This document shows positions 1 to 12,669 of a DNA stretch of 64,000 bases, piece by piece. The stretch comes from Saussurea involucrata. Lineage: Eukaryota; Streptophyta; Magnoliopsida; Asterales; Asteraceae. Positions within the stretch are counted from its first letter, which is position 1. Each line of letters opens with the position of its first letter. The notes beneath the pieces are model-generated. The model searched no databases and was not told the origin of the DNA. It saw nothing but the letters and a program-made list of their open reading frames with translations. The stretch covers positions 310,001 to 374,000 of the forward strand of contig JAWVWS010001019.1 in assembly GCA_033807775.1 (NCBI GenBank), given 5' to 3'. The translations under genes and the position numbers were made by a program.

Positions 1-323
1 AGTTACCGTAACATGGAGTCGATAAGCGCCTTTTACCGAGGATTTTCAAAATCAAACGTGGTATTTTTTCAGTTTGTGAAGGGTATTCCGAGCCCCCGAG
101 TCCCTTCGATGATGTGACACATGCGATACTTTTGACGGAGCGTTTTTTTTTTCTTTTTCATGGCTTGAATCTGGCTTCGAGCCGCATTCGATTTCGATTG
201 GAGTTGAATCATGGGATCTTGATAATTTGCCATTTACCTGAAAAATATTAAAAGCTGCACAGAAGAAACTCCAAGAATCCATTAGTAGAGTGCACGTTCG
301 TCGAGGATTTTCTCTAGATGAGG

Positions 324-342
324 TCCCACGGATGGCGCCAAA
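324..342 (-). other. Primer-binding site of element F
   Basis: Minus-strand TTTGGCGCCATCCGTGGGA lies one base inside the LTR end. The TGGCGCC core next to an LTR is common in plant Ty3/gypsy elements. I do not name the tRNA. Confidence 0.55.
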
Positions 343-844
343 CTGTTAATGCCAAAAATCGCACCAAAGGGACAACTTAAGGTCGATGTGGACTGAAACA
401 ACTAAAGAAAGAATCTTTCGACGAGACGTGCGATGATAAATAAAATAAATAAACAAGGGATTTGATGACGCAGGAAAAACCTCAAACGAGGAAAAAACCT
501 GCGGACGACAGTGGGTGTCGTCGCTACACTATAGTCGCCAACAGGGGCGATGTCCTTGGATACTGGTGTCGATCGTACAGTGATTACAATACAAATGAAG
601 AAAATGCTTCGAAATGTAAAGTACAAGTGTTTGAATGTAAAAACAGGTGTTTGTCGTGTACGAAACAAAGTATGAACTGCTGGTCGAGAGCGGATGTCGA
701 GCATTGAGAGCGATCACTTGAGAGAAAGTTCTTCACTTCGGGTGTTCTTGAGTTCGCCGTATGATTTCTGAGTTCAGTGATACTTTGGTGTGTGTCTTGT
801 GATTATTTGGTGTCCGGTCCCCCTGGAATGAGGATTTTGCTTGA

Positions 845-852
845 TATTTATA
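845..852 (-). promoter_or_regulatory. TATA box of the F LTR
   Basis: The minus strand reads TATAAATA in the middle of the LTR, the usual place for a retrotransposon promoter. Confidence 0.45.
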
Positions 853-1089
853 GTCTTCGGGCTCTTTAATTAGCTCATTAAGTGCTTTGATGACTGTTGT
901 AACGGTCGCTGTCTTTATTGACGGATTGAATGCTCATAATAGGCTTCATCGGTTATAGCCGTTGGCCATAAATGGTGTCTTTATGGCACACTTCGTAACC
1001 TCTGTCGGGCTCTGAATGTCTTTGATGATTGGTTTTGTTACTGGTCGTTCATAAATGCCCGTAGACCTGTATTAATGAACAAAGGAAAA

Positions 1090-1480
1090 CAACTGTTTGA
1101 CTGTTAACGGTTAGTATAGTCGTAAGACCGTCTTAAGTTTCGAACGTCGGTCTTATGGAACATACGACTGTCGCCAAAGTATAAGACCGTGTATATGATT
1201 GTAAACGTCTTGTAAGACCTTACCTTAATATAAGAATGGTCTTATAGAAATGTCGCAAGACCAGGTCGTAAGACCAGAGTGATATAAGATTGACGACAGA
1301 AGACTGTCGACGTAAGACCGATGAGTCGTAACTGGCGACATGAGACTGGTGACGTGTGACTAGTGACATAAGACTAGCGACAGGTCGCTAACGATGTATG
1401 CCATACGACGTGCGACGTGTAACATGCGACACGTGACGTGCGATCATTAGATGTAAGATGACTATCTTGAATAACTATTG
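1090..1480. repeat. Degenerate GTAAGACC / GGTCTTAC repeat tract in the F LTR
   Basis: About 400 bp is filled with variants of GTCGTAAGACC in both orientations (for example TAAGAC-C-GTCTTA near 1122-1134). It grades into GACATGAGACTGGTGAC-type variants toward 1400. No fixed period is visible, so this is a dispersed short motif rather than a clean tandem repeat. Confidence 0.6.
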
Positions 1481-1647
1481 ACACAAGATATCTTTCAATA
1501 ACCAATTATCGCGGTTATTAATGTATGCCGGGGACATGATAATAATGGGTATTATCTTTGTCGGCCGGGGGTAGGGTAATCAATGTCCATGGGTCGTGTC
1601 GAGGGGATTTCCCAAGTCGGTCGAGGGTGTGATTTTTTACCCAAACA

Positions 1648-4227
1648 TGATCCAGGTGTAACCTCTGGGGGAACACATTCTTCCTCAGAGTGAGTCCGTG
1701 TTCCTTGGACACCTTCTTTCGCCCCTGTTTGTACGTTGAGGGCGGAAGGATGTCCCTCTAATCCTTGAGAAGAAGCCTTTTGAGCTTCAGACTCTATAGA
1801 GGTTCTGTTTAGAACATTGTCCTGATCCGTTCCAGAGACGGGTACATGAGTATTCTCAAGTTGACTTGGGGACTTGTCTAGAGTCCCTTCGTCTATGTGC
1901 ACTCTAGGCTCCTCTGAAGAGCCGATTGGACTTATGTGTGTGCGTGTGGCAGAGGAAACAGATTCCTCTGCAGGGATGTCAGATGTGATCCGGGGCGAGG
2001 GATCATGAACTAAAGGCAAGTCCTTTGGAGAGGAATCCCTTGGAATAGTTTCCCCGGTTTCTAATGGCACAGAGGAAGAAAGAATTTCCTCTGCCCGGTC
2101 AGTTTGGGTTGGGGTCGAGCCGTGCTGCTCTTGTTCAATATTACCTTCTGCCACTAGATTGGCGGTAATAGGAATGTTGGTTGCACTGGGAGTTGTTTGA
2201 GGTTGTGTGCCTCTTCCATCTACGACATCTTTTTGGGCTTCACCCTCTGTCAAACACCCTAACACTACTTCACCCTCAGTGCCCGCAGCATCTACCTCTG
2301 ATGCTACTTCTACCCTAGTGCCTTCGGCTTCTATTGCGTCTTGTAAGAGTGAGGCGTACATGGGATGGAAAGAAGGCAAGTGTCGGAGATATGGGTGCAG
2401 AGGCCCAGCTGGCATTTGGTCACCCTCCTCTGTATCAGAATCTACCATATCCTCTATGGCTACTGCCTCCTCTGGACTCTTTCTTAGGACATCATATCCC
2501 GGATGGAGGAAAGGGTTCTGTAGAACTTCTGGTGTCGCAACCTGAATATCCTTAGGAGTTTGGTCATCTTCATCCAAGTCAGAAGAGATTCTGAAGTCTG
2601 GTTCTTCTAATGATTGATTGGAGAGGGATTCTACGTTCCAGCCAGAAGTGTCTAACGAGTCAGCTATATCAGAGCGTTGGAGGAAGGCAGAGAAGTCACC
2701 CTGATCTGCATAGTAGATAGGAATTGGGGATTGCAGAGGCTGTTCACGGGTTTCTTCTGCCAGTTCTTCTTCCTCTGCGATTATTTGCAGAGGAGTATGT
2801 GGCTTCTGAGTTTTCTTCTAGCTTTTCTTTCTTTTGGGTTTGGGGGCACCTTCCTCAGAAGACTTATGTTTTCTTTTCTTCTTTTTGTCTTTAGGAGGAG
2901 GGGGAAGAGCAGAGGATCCTACCACAGTTTCTGCTGGTGGAGACTGTTGGGTTTGTGCAGCACTAGTAGAGGTGCCCTCTGTAGTTTTCTTTTCCTTGTT
3001 TGCTTTCTTCTTTTTGGGAGAGGTGGCAGAGGGTTTGCTCTTGGCTGCAGAGGTTTCTAGCTGGCTTCTCTGAAGCTGGAAGTTTTCCTGAACTTGTAGG
3101 TGTCTAGCTAAGGCCGCTGCCCACTCCTCATCAGTCATTCGCTCAACTACCTGGTCTCTTATAGAGGCTCCTAGACGCGGGGGTGTCACTGGACTCGGTT
3201 AAGGATTCCGGTGATCGCGTATATATGCTAACTTAAGCTCCTCGTCACTTGCATATGCCAGAAGTTTGGTTGGCAGAGGTCTGCAGAAATTGTATCCTTC
3301 TAAATGCTTTGTTGGGGTGTTCCTCGCCATATGGTAGGTTTTCACAGTTGGTCCATCCATTGGCCATTTTTCCAAGAGTAGCAGAGGTTCTAGAAGTACC
3401 CCAAGAATCGTCTGATATTGCAGAGGGGGTAGATCTTTGGTTGTGGGTCCTTTTGCCCTATGAGTGGAGATTCTGTGGTCTATTGTGTTGACAATCTCCT
3501 GCAGCATAAGGGTACCGTAATCCAAGGGCAAGTCATAGTATACCCCAAACATTATGGCCATGATTTGGTGAGATGTTTGGTCTGGACTTCCAACTTTGCC
3601 AGTTAGGCATCTGTTAAGGATGGATAAGAGTGTATTCCACAGAGGAGGGAATCTGTTCCTCCTGAAATCGTTCCTCTTCTTTAATTTGGTGTTGTAACCC
3701 AACATTTCTGCGAATCTGCAGAGGTCTGAATCTGATGGCTCCTCTGCGCACTTCTTTATCCCTAGAAGTCCCCTGGTTGGTAGGCCAAATTCAAGGGAGA
3801 ACATAGTTATGTTGAACTTAATTTCTAGGTATTCTGATTGGTCAGGTTTGGATATGTATCCCTTGATTTTCCTAGTCTCTTGGTCATAAAAACAGCTCTG
3901 CCAGAACTGATTGAGGTATCTGGCAGGGATCTTCTTCACATTCTTGGTTAACAGAGGAAAGAGATAGTGGTTTTCCAGGATATTGAGTAGAATGGCATGT
4001 TCCTCACCAAAGGATTTTCTGGAGGGAACAAGATAATGGTTATTGGGTTTTAAAGGAAGAACACGTTCAAAGTGTTCATGTTCAAGGAAGTTTTGGAGGT
4101 GGGTTGTCGGAGTAAAGGCCACTGACTCACCTGAGTTATCTTGTTCTAAGTTTCCGGCCATATTTGGGTTCTGCGAGTGCTCTGAGTGTGCTGGGGAGTT
4201 CGCCTGAGATGTGGAAGTGGAAGCCAT
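1648..4227 (-). pseudogene. Third ORF of Copia-1 (unknown function), truncated and with in-frame stops
   Basis: The start is the ATG at 4227, which begins MASTSTSQANSPAHSEHSQ and matches the starts in Copia-2 (MASTANSPE) and Copia-3 (MASSSKAIS). The frame stays constant to about 1648, with stops at 3199-3201 and 2818-2820. Residues 1 to about 345 look globular (LPTRG, FAEMLGYNT, LWNT, LNRCLTGK, SSHQI/TSHQI-type motifs conserved in all three copies). A lysine-rich stretch (PKPKRKK) follows, then a long acidic, serine/threonine/proline-rich region. I see no signal peptide or membrane segment. Similarity to the sisters ends at a conserved EVT, after which the reading enters element F. The family resembles uncharacterised proteins of composite-family retroelements as I remember them; no function can be given. 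Confidence 0.8.
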
Positions 4228-4343
4228 TTCCTTAATCTTGAAGAAAGTGATAGAAATGGAGAAGTTGCAGGTTTTGCAAGGTTCGTCGGAGAAGGAGATT
4301 GGAGTAAATTCGTAAAAGGAATAGGGAATGAGATGAACGGGAT

Positions 4344-4531
4344 TATATAGTGGGGTAGAGACGGATAGAATTCCACGGTTAAAAGTGAATTTAATTAACA
4401 TTTGGGGTCCGCACTCGAGTTTTACAGCTGGGGAAACGTTTCAGAAGGATCGTGTGGCACGCACGTCCAATGAATAGTTGCCATGTCGTAAGTGTCAGAA
4501 CACGATTAGACGTCGTGCGCGGCCCATTAAT
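4344..4531 (-). promoter_or_regulatory. Conserved promoter-like block before the third ORF of Copia-1
   Basis: On the minus strand the order is ATTAATGGGCC followed by a GC-rich ACGACGTC (4531-4509), then ATTGG (inverted CCAAT, 4471-4467), then TATATA (4349-4344), with the ATG at 4227. The same order and spacing recur in Copia-2 and Copia-3. ATGGGCC resembles a plant site II element and ACGTC an ACGT-core site. Promoter function is inferred. Confidence 0.5.
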
Positions 4532-5285
4532 GCTTGGCACGTGGGTGTTTCTACTTCTGAATGACTGTCACTTACAAAAATAACCCGCATGTTACAGAAT
4601 TTCCCTAAAAAGCCAAGTGTCAGAATCAACATAGGCTCTATAGTGGAATGAGCTCTGTGATTTGAAACCTGCTTTTCATCTCCTCTTTGCTTGCACCTTT
4701 ACCAAAAACGTTTGAAAATACATTGGAGTGGATCGATAGAACTTTAGTACAGAATTTGAACTTACATAGGCTTTGGGGCTCTGTTGAAGCCAGCAGAGGC
4801 TCTATGAGTTGAAATTTCTAATAACTAAAGATTTATGAAACTTTTTAATCATCCAAAGTTTTCACTGTCATAAACACTGTTTTTAGGACATATTTGAAAG
4901 TTGGTGTCTGGAAAAACTGTTTTGGAAAAAGGTTTTGTGCGAGACATTCTCCTTTTGACATACCTTTGTTCGGTGAACTACCTGACTTCTGTGGATATTG
5001 TTGACCACGACTCCTCTTTGGCTCCCCCTTGAATTAACAACTTCTGTAGTTAAATTCAAGGTCTCCTTCTGCTCCCCCTTGACCTATGCTTGGATCAAAA
5101 GAGATAAGCAATGCATAGTACATAGGTCAAACTCACCAGAGGTTCTGTGGAGATCGTCAGAGGTTCTGAGCAATCCCACAGAAGCTCTGTTGGGTACAGA
5201 ACTTTTGGTGATAAAGAATTTACATGCAGAAGAGTACAAGTATGTACATATATACAAGAGGATCAAATATCACTTATAGAGGGTT
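4532..5285 (-). other. Non-coding spacer between pol and third ORF of Copia-1, with two internal purine tracts
   Basis: The minus strand carries two AAGGGGGAGC tracts (5081-5063 and 5031-5013), matching pairs at the same place in the sister elements. Several CAGAG-N-CTCTG-type dyads follow. Multiple purine tracts are a known hallmark of Sireviruses. Here they sit far from the 3' LTR because the third ORF lies between. Confidence 0.65.
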
Positions 5286-8200
5286 TCAACTCATGTTTAT
5301 CATACCCAACTTACTCACCAAGAAGAGGAATCTTTTCTCAGCAAGTGCCTTGGTGAATAAGTCAGCAAGCTGGTATTCAATGGACACGAAGTACATCTCG
5401 ATTGTGCCATGTTCAACATGATGCTTCAGAAAGTGGTAACGAATATCGATATGCTTTGTTTTTTAGTGTTGTACTGGATTGGCAGAGATAGTTATGGCAC
5501 TTTTTGAATCACAGAGGATGGGTATTCTGTATATGGTGTAACCGTAGTCCTTTAGCTGAGTCTTCATCCACAGAACTTGGGAGTAACAGCTAGCAGCAGC
5601 AACATATTCAGCTTCTGCTGTAGATGTAGACACGCAGTTCTGCTTCTTCGAAGTCCAGCTGACTAGTTTACCACCCAGGAATTGACAACTCCCAGAGGTA
5701 CTTTTTCGATCAAGCTTGCATCCTCCATAATCTGTATCTGTGTATGCCTTAAGATCAAAGCCAGAGTTCTACGGATACCAGAGCCCAAGATTTCTGGTCC
5801 CTTTAAGGTATCTGAAGATCCTCTTTACAACATTAAGGGGGGATTCCTTTGGGTTAGCTTGATATCTTGCATAGAGGCATGTGGCATACATTATATCGGG
5901 TCTACTTGCGGTTAAGTATAAAAGAGACCCAATCATGCCTCTATAGATCTTGCACTCTACAGATTTGCCATTTGGATCTGAGTATAACTTATTTTCAGTG
6001 GCCATGGGGGTCTTCATTACAGAGGCATCAGAGAGACTGAATTTTGAAAGGATGTCAGAGACATATTTAGCTTGATTTATAAAAATTCCCTCTGATGATT
6101 GTTTTACTTGGAGTCTGAGGAAGAAGTTTAATTCTCCCATCATACTCATTTCAAACTCACTCTGCATAAGTTTTTCAAAATCTTTGCACTGTTGTGCATT
6201 TGTAGAACCGTTAATAATGTCGTCCACGTAGATCTGTACAAGCAGAATCTCATCACCTTTTCTTTTGTAAATCAAAGTAGTATCTTTCGTACCTCTGTCA
6301 AAATTATTATCGAGAAGAAAGGTTGAAAGACGTTCGTACCATGCCCTTGGAGCCTGTTTCAGTCCATACAGAGCTTTGTCAGGATAATAGACCTGCTTTG
6401 GGTACTTGGCACTTTCAAACCCTGGCGGCTGCTGGACATATACTTCTTCTTGAATTTCACCATTTGGAAAGGCAGATTTTACATCCATTTGAAAGACTTT
6501 GAAACCTCTGTGGGCTGCGAAGGCTAAGAAAATTCTTTTTGCTTCGAGCCGTGCGATAGGGGCAAAAGTTTCATCGTAGTCAATGCCTTCTTCTTGGCGA
6601 TATCCCTTGGCCACCAATCTCGTTTTATTTCGAATGACCACTCCGTCCTCATCCTTCTTGTTTCTGAACACCCATTTAGTCCCTATTGCTTGTTTCCCCT
6701 TTGGCAGAGGAACTAGGGTCCATACCTTGTTTCTCTCAAACTGTAGAAGCTCTTCTTTCATAGCATCTACCCAGTTTGGATCATTTAGGGCTTCAGAAAT
6801 ACGTTTTGGCTCAATCACACTGATAAAATTTGTAAAGAAACAAAAATTAGCAGTGGCTGATCTTGTTTTGACTTTCTCAGAAGGATCGCCGATTATAAGG
6901 CTCGGAGGATGGCTCTTCGTCATTGTGTTGTTCTTGGAAGATGGTCATTAGTATCATCAAGTTGAACTTCTGTGGTTGCACACTGTGGTTCTGGTGCAAC
7001 CTCTGTTGTGGATGGTTCTTCTGTGCTAGAGCTTGGTTCTTCAGCTTGTGGAAGTATTGGGATAAGCGTTGGAATTGATTCCTTTGATGCGATGGAGACT
7101 GAATCCTCATTTTCCTCTGGTATCGGTTCCTCTGTTGTGGCTGGAGTTGGTATTTCCAGTGCCTTTGTTGTATTTTTGGTTGTTTAATCTTCTGTTGGCT
7201 CCCCCTCAACACGAGCATCTGCATGATTCACAGAAGAGGATGAAGTATTTAATGGACCAGTTAGAGATATATCTGACTCAGTCTGGTTTACAGAAGATGA
7301 TTCATCAGAGGCTCTGACGGCTCCAACAGAGGGATCGATATTGTCGTGGAACATCTCTTCAAATAGCAGATTTAGGTCTGCTTCTCTTGTCTTTGAGATT
7401 CCAGAGGATTCCTTTTTCAGACCGAGTTCTGAACTAACTTGTTCAGAAGTCTTTTGAAAATAATCGTCAAAAGAGACATTTATACTTTCCACAATGGATC
7501 GAGACCGCAGAAGATAGACTCTGTAGGCCTTTGAAGTGGCAGAGTATCCTATGAACTTTCCTTCATCTGCTTTCACATCGAACTTTCCTCTTGCTTCTCT
7601 GTCGTTTAGAACGAAGCACTTGCATCCAAATACATGGAAGAACTTGATGTTGGGTCGCCTCTGATTGATCAATTGATAAGGAGTCTTGATGTGCCTTTTG
7701 ACTATGGATGATCGATTTTGGGTATAGCATGTTGTTGATATAGCTTCTGCCCATAAAGAAATCGTCAATCCAGACGCTGTTAGCATAGTTCTGGCAGCCT
7801 CCACAAGCATTCGGTTCTTTCGTTCAACAACGCCATTTTGTTGCGGAGTTCGTGCTGCAGAGAAGTTCTGCGAGATGCCTTCTTCTGTTAGGTAGGCTCC
7901 AATGACAGAGTTTTTGAATTCTGTACCATTGTCGCTTCTCAATTTCTGAATTTTGCACTCGTACAGAACCTGGATCCTCTTCATTAGGTTTATCAGAATG
8001 TTAGGAACATCTGATTTCTTTCTGACAAACTCCACCCATGTGTATCTTGAGTATTCATCAATCACCACAAGTATGTATTTCTTGCCTCCTAGGCTCTGCG
8101 TAGCGATTGGACCACCGAGGTCGACATGAAGCATGTACAGAGGCCTAGGACAAGACACATCAGTCTTTCCTTTGTGGGAAGCCCTCTTAAGCTTGCCCAT

Positions 8201-8745
8201 CTCACATGCTGAGCACAAATGATCTTTACTGAATTTGACGTTTGGCAGACCTTTAACAAGATCAAGTTTCACAAGCTTGTCAAGAGTATGGAAGTTCAGA
8301 TGGCAGAACATGTTGTGCCATAACCAGGCTTCTTCGTTTTTACAAGCAACAAAGCAGAGCTTGTCTTCTTTGTTCTTGACACTACAGTTCATAAGATATA
8401 GATCTCCTCTTCGTTCAGCCCGCATAAGTTCGACTCCAGTATCTTCTCCTTGCAGAGAGCAAAAGGTTCTTTTGAACATAACGTCGAAACCAGTATCGCA
8501 GAGTTGGCTAACACTTAGAAGATTGTGCTTTAGGCCATCCAAATATGCAACTTTGCATACTGATATGTTCTTCTTTTTTATGACTCCGTAGCCTTTAATA
8601 TATCCCTTCTTGTTGTCGCCAAAGGTTACTGATCCTCAATCGAGTTTATCTTTGTAGGAAGATAGTAGACCTCTGTCGTCAGTCATGTGCCGCGAGCACC
8701 CGGAGTCAAGATACCAGATCGGCACATACTGCTTCTGTAAATCAA
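5286..8745 (-). pseudogene. pol of Copia-1 (protease, integrase, reverse transcriptase, RNase H), broken
   Basis: Reading down the minus strand: protease motif WYLDSGCSRHMT near 8715-8670; GAG-pre-integrase and zinc-binding part (LWHNMFCHLNFHTLDKL, CSACEMGK) near 8330-8190; integrase core with RSDNGTEF and TPQQNGVVERKNR near 7950-7810; reverse transcriptase with ALYGLKQAPRAWYERL and IYVDD (6230s); RNase H with CDSKSAI and ADLFTKAL, ending TGA at 5288-5286. Breaks include a stop near 8640 just after the protease motif, a frame change near 7200, and stops near 5770 and 5460. The gag stop lies upstream in another frame. The enzyme motifs are largely intact but no single protein can be made. Confidence 0.85.
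7427..7448 (-). other. Hairpin in pol of Copia-1, homologous to the A/B hairpin arrays
   Basis: The minus strand reads TTCTGAAC-AAGTTA-GTTCAGAA, a perfect 8-bp stem with a 6-base loop. It lies in the region between integrase and reverse transcriptase. The same hairpin plus the flanking ACTCG occurs in Copia-2, Copia-3 and as tandem arrays in A and B. Confidence 0.6.
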
Positions 8746-8748
8746 TCA
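8735..8748 (-). other. gag stop and acceptor-like CAG of Copia-1
   Basis: The gag frame ends WVPKNL-TGA (stop at 8748-8746) and is followed within 11 bases by TTTACAG (CAG at 8737-8735). Pol lies in a different frame and has no convincing ATG of its own. The same arrangement occurs in four other elements in the window. Confidence 0.5.
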
Positions 8749-11700
8749 GAGATTTTTAGGTACCCATATCCAAATGAGTCCCTTTTTGTCAGAGGTCTTC
8801 AAGGTTGCCTTAGCATCCTTGGGTTTGGTTTTAACTTCTGTTGAAAAACCATTTTGTTTCTTTTTTCCCTTGAATTTAGCATTCTTTTTGGGCAAAGAGA
8901 GGAAACAGTGTGGGCTTCAGAAGTGTTGGTTCAATTTATACATGAGATCAAAACAATGACAATAATGAATGTGCGAAGAGATTTGCTTGAACTTTTCATT
9001 GAAAACATTAAATGGGGGCACAGAGGCATTACATTCTATCCTAACATTTGACTTCCTATTACAAGAAGACCTATGTAGGCTAGATTGTTGTTTGGAAAAT
9101 CCTCTGTTGGGAGTAGCCTTCTGTGGACCCCTTCTGTGGTGAACTTCTGCAGGTTTCACTGTCACAGAAGAAAAAGATTTGTTATTTTCAGGTCACTTAC
9201 CCTTCTGTTGCCATGTTAGTTTTTCTTTAATGGGCCTTAAGGGTTTTAAATTCTTTGAACTTTTTGGTTTTTGAGAAGACATTTCCTTTTGTTGTTTGAA
9301 TTTCTCAAGCTCAAAAGAGGTATTGGCTTGTATACACATGTCCAAAAAGTCTGGACAGATAGGAACACTTGTGATTTTCTCCATGGGAGGAATAGTTCTG
9401 TTAAGAACTCCAGAGTAAGATCTTCTGAATCACAAGGTACTATCTCTGACTCATTTGAGTCAGTCTCAGATTCGTCGGAGGGTGAGTCGTCCTCATATAC
9501 AGAGGTCGAGTCACTTTGATCTTTTTCGACAAAGGCTGGACTTTCAGAGCATGTGCCATACTCGCTTTCTTCCTTTTCTATGGGACTATCTTCCAAGTCA
9601 AAAGAAGTATATATTAAGATTTTATCAGAGGGGTTTTGATCGACAGAGGATATACATAAGTTTTCATAAAAGTTATTTTTCCCGATTTCCATCAACTCCT
9701 TTTCAGAGATATTTTTAAGTTTTTCTTCTGAAGAGGTAGGCTTGAACTCAGGTGCCTCTGCCGATAGTTTCTTTTCAGAGTTTATCATGCAGAAAAAAGC
9801 AACCTGTGTTTGAGTCTCGGGGTCACTAAACTTGAAGATTCCTATCTGATCTTGAGTTTTCAGATATTTCTTAGGTTTGGATTCTCTTTTGACAGAGATT
9901 GAAGGTGATAGATCTGTGTTTTGATACCTCACATTTATCATCTTCAGAGGTTTCCTCTCGTGAGGTTCCCCAGAGACTTTTCGCCTTTTACTTACAGAGA
10001 GTAGGTTTGGAAATCCAGGTTTTCTTGTGCTTCCAATATGAAATAGAGAGGACAGAGACTTGTCTCTTTTGGTTCCAGTATATGGATCCATATCACAGAA
10101 GCCAATTCCCCGTCTCCCTATTTGTGTATTAATTTTTTCGTACACCTTCTGTGCATCTTGATATTTCTTAATTAAAAGATCTTTTCTGAGTAGATCTTGA
10201 CAGAGAACTTCTCTTTCTTTTTGAAAATAGTGTTTAAGAGCTAGGATATTCATTTTGTCGCTCTCAACGTCCATAAGTTCTTTAGATTTTGTTTTTAAGG
10301 CAGAGTTGAGTTCAGAAATCTTTTCTTTCAAAGGATTTAGGTGTTTGTTCCAATTTGTTTCAATTTCTTCCTTTTCTTGAAATTTTTTGGCCTTTTCTTG
10401 AGTGTGAAGTCTAGCTTCTCTCTCAAAGAAGGTGAGCTTCTTCTGAACACTTTCGCAGGTCTTTTTAAGTTCTGTGTATTCAATGGTTAGTTTAAGCAAA
10501 TTAGCTTCTGCTTGATTAGAGTAAGAGTCAGAAGTGGATACCTCACTATCAGAGTCGGATGAGCGGACCTCTGCCATTCCACAGAACAAGGCGTTCTTGT
10601 CGCCCTCATCAGATGATTCGTCTGACAGCCAGTTCTCCTGATTCACCATTAGCGACTTCTGGGCATAATATTCCGCTTTCTTTTTGTAGAAAGCAGAATC
10701 CCTCTGAGGGCGGTTTGGTTTGCTCCTGCAGTCAGCAGCATAGTGGCCTGGCTTGCCCAATTGTAACATCCTTGGTTCTGGAGAGTGTTGCCAGCTTTTT
10801 CGTCTGACCTCTGTCGGTCACCACCTCTGTCATTCCTGTCGTTCGACCTCTGTTGGTCGTTCGAACCTTCTCTTCCCTGGTTTCTTGACTCGTACTTCTC
10901 TCCTTTATCATCCCTTCCATCTCGTTCATAATCTTTCTTCCTGTATCCTCCTCTTCCAACCTCTTTCGTCAGCAGAGCTAAATATTTAGCTATCGAGGCC
11001 ATCGTTGCCTCCTCCTCTTCCACCAATTCTTCCTCAGAACTATCAACCATCACCACTTTCTTCTTCTTTTCCTTCTTCTCTTCCACAGCTTTCTCCTTCT
11101 TAGGCTTCTCTTTTGCCTCTGTAGTCTTGCCAACAAGTGTCAGAGGCCCAACAGTTTGAGATTTTGCCTGGCCGATTTGGGGTTCTTGGGCTGCCAAAGT
11201 TCCATAAAGATTTGATAAACTCCAGGTGTCTAAGTCCTGATTAGTTTGAAGGGACATAGACAGCTGGAGCCATTCTTCGTTGAGGCTTTTTAGGAACATG
11301 ACATTGTTTCCTTCAGAGGTTCTATGGATCCCAAACTTTCTGCACAGGTTTATCAGAGAGTTAAACCTGTCATAAGTTGCCTGTAGAGACTCTGTCGGCA
11401 GAGCTTTGAAAGAGTAATATTCATTGATACATTAGGCTCTGCGATTTTTCTGAGTCTTAGCCCCTCCTTCCAATTGTTTCTCCAATTTCTTCCATAGATC
11501 GTATGCAGATTCACACGCATCTAGGGATTGGAAGAGGTCATTGGGGATGACCATTATCAGAAGTCTCTTGGCCTTCTGAGCAAGTTCGTATTGCTCCCAG
11601 TCAGGTGTAGACCATTTATCTTTTGTCTTAGGTTTCTCGTGCTCAGGAATTTCTGGAGTGTCGTCTGTTGCAGGTACACGTGGTACTGTGATCATAGGAA

Positions 11701-11853
11701 CGAGGGGGGATTGTAAACATATTTCAGAACTTCTTTGTCAGAGCCCTCGAAGAAGTGAATCATTCGTATCTTCCACCGAGGGTACTCATCTCTGAGCAAA
11801 ATCGGTGGTTTTGTTAAGGAACCAACAGAAAAGTAGTTATTGGTGTTCGCCAT
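8746..11853 (-). pseudogene. gag of Copia-1 (UBN2-type Gag with coiled-coil tail), frameshifted
   Basis: The ATG at 11853 begins MANTNNYFSVGSLTKPP, the start of a copia-type Gag (UBN2 family). Compared with Copia-2 there is a one-base loss near 11700, a nonsense codon at 11434-11432, a one-base loss inside the CCHC knuckle near 10765 (CYN then out of frame, with GKPGHYAADC in the next frame) and another shift near 9415. After the knuckle comes a tail of over 600 residues. It has a coiled-coil stretch (about 10490-10140), a conserved block GRRGIGFCDMDPYTG, the TQT motif at 9818-9804, and an acidic serine-rich part. Gag would coat the RNA genome in cytoplasmic particles. A long tail is typical of Sirevirus Gag. 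Confidence 0.85.
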
Positions 11854-12137
11854 TTTAAATGGTTTTGGAAAATACCAGAAAACAGAGTATGAACTAAACT
11901 TTTTGATGATGGGTCAGATTTGTTGAAAAGTCCTCATGAGTTAAACCTTGAGCAATGCACTTAAATTGAGAGTTTAACCGAGAAAACAAGTTCTGTAAGT
12001 TTACCAAAGTCGAACTTGTCGAGAATGGCAGAAAAACATAGGCTGTTTTGAAAATATGAAGAACAGGTTAAAGACAAACCAAGATTCTACCAGAAATCAT
12101 TGTAAGAGAGGATCTCTTGATATAGAAAATCAAGGAT

Positions 12138-12151
12138 GGCTCTGATACCAA
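12138..12151 (-). other. Primer-binding site of Copia-1
   Basis: The minus strand reads TTGGTATCAGAGCC one base inside the LTR end, complementary to the 3' end of initiator Met tRNA. Confidence 0.85.
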
Positions 12152-12669
12152 TTGTTAGTTCCGATTTTACTCAACAATGAATTTTATATCTATTAGTTCA
12201 AACAAGTAATGGTGCGGAAGCGTTTTTAAAATACTAAAAGATATTCTAGGGTAGAAAAACACACTAAATCAAGTAAACAAAGTATAAATAAGCACGAGAT
12301 TATCGCAAAGATTCACTTTGAATTGATTTAAATAAGAACACCAAGAACACCGAAAGTATAATGAGAATTCTGCTCTAAGGTGTGTGTTTTGTGCAAAGCT
12401 TAGTAGAAGAGCTCAACATGAGTCTTCTATGTATACTACTTCTACATGGGACAAGGTGGAGACAAGAAGTACTAAGGTACAAAGACACTATCGTGGAACA
12501 GTAACAGGTACAACATTACTGTAGTGCGCCACACTCTATAAAAGCTGTAACTTATCAGAGGTTGACTCGTGGAGGCAGCATGGCGAGCCTTGTACGAATG
12601 ATCTTCAAGATCTTCGTACAACAGTAAAACGTGGGAAGCACGATCGTCTTTGTTTTGATCTTTAGATAA

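Larger units (their letters stand above)
1..1647 (-). mobile_element. Ty3/gypsy-like element F, 5' LTR and start of interior (continues off the left edge)
   Basis: Read on the minus strand, an LTR of about 1.3 kb (344-1647) is followed by a primer-binding-like site containing TGGCGCC and then by interior sequence running off the window. The homology of the Copia-1 third ORF to its two sister elements stops just right of 1647, so F is an insertion into Copia-1. The tract 1-323 is leader. A short minus-strand open frame (282-52, 76 codons) lies in it but shows no recognisable domain, so I do not call it a gene. The assignment to Ty3/gypsy rests on the primer-site type only. The lineage cannot be fixed because no pol is in view. 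Confidence 0.6.
344..1647 (-). repeat. LTR of element F
   Basis: On the plus strand the segment begins TGTTAATGCC and ends CCAAACA, giving a TGTT/AACA terminal inverted repeat. A TATA-like TATAAATA lies on the minus strand at 852-845, which agrees with minus orientation. The outer boundary at 1647 was set by the loss of similarity to the third ORF of the sister elements. The partner LTR is outside the window, so the ends are not confirmed by an LTR pair. Confidence 0.6.

Noticed and set aside
52..282. 76-codon frame in the leader of F
   Set aside because: Too short, no domain, and its position is the leader; it could be the start of gag but this cannot be shown here.
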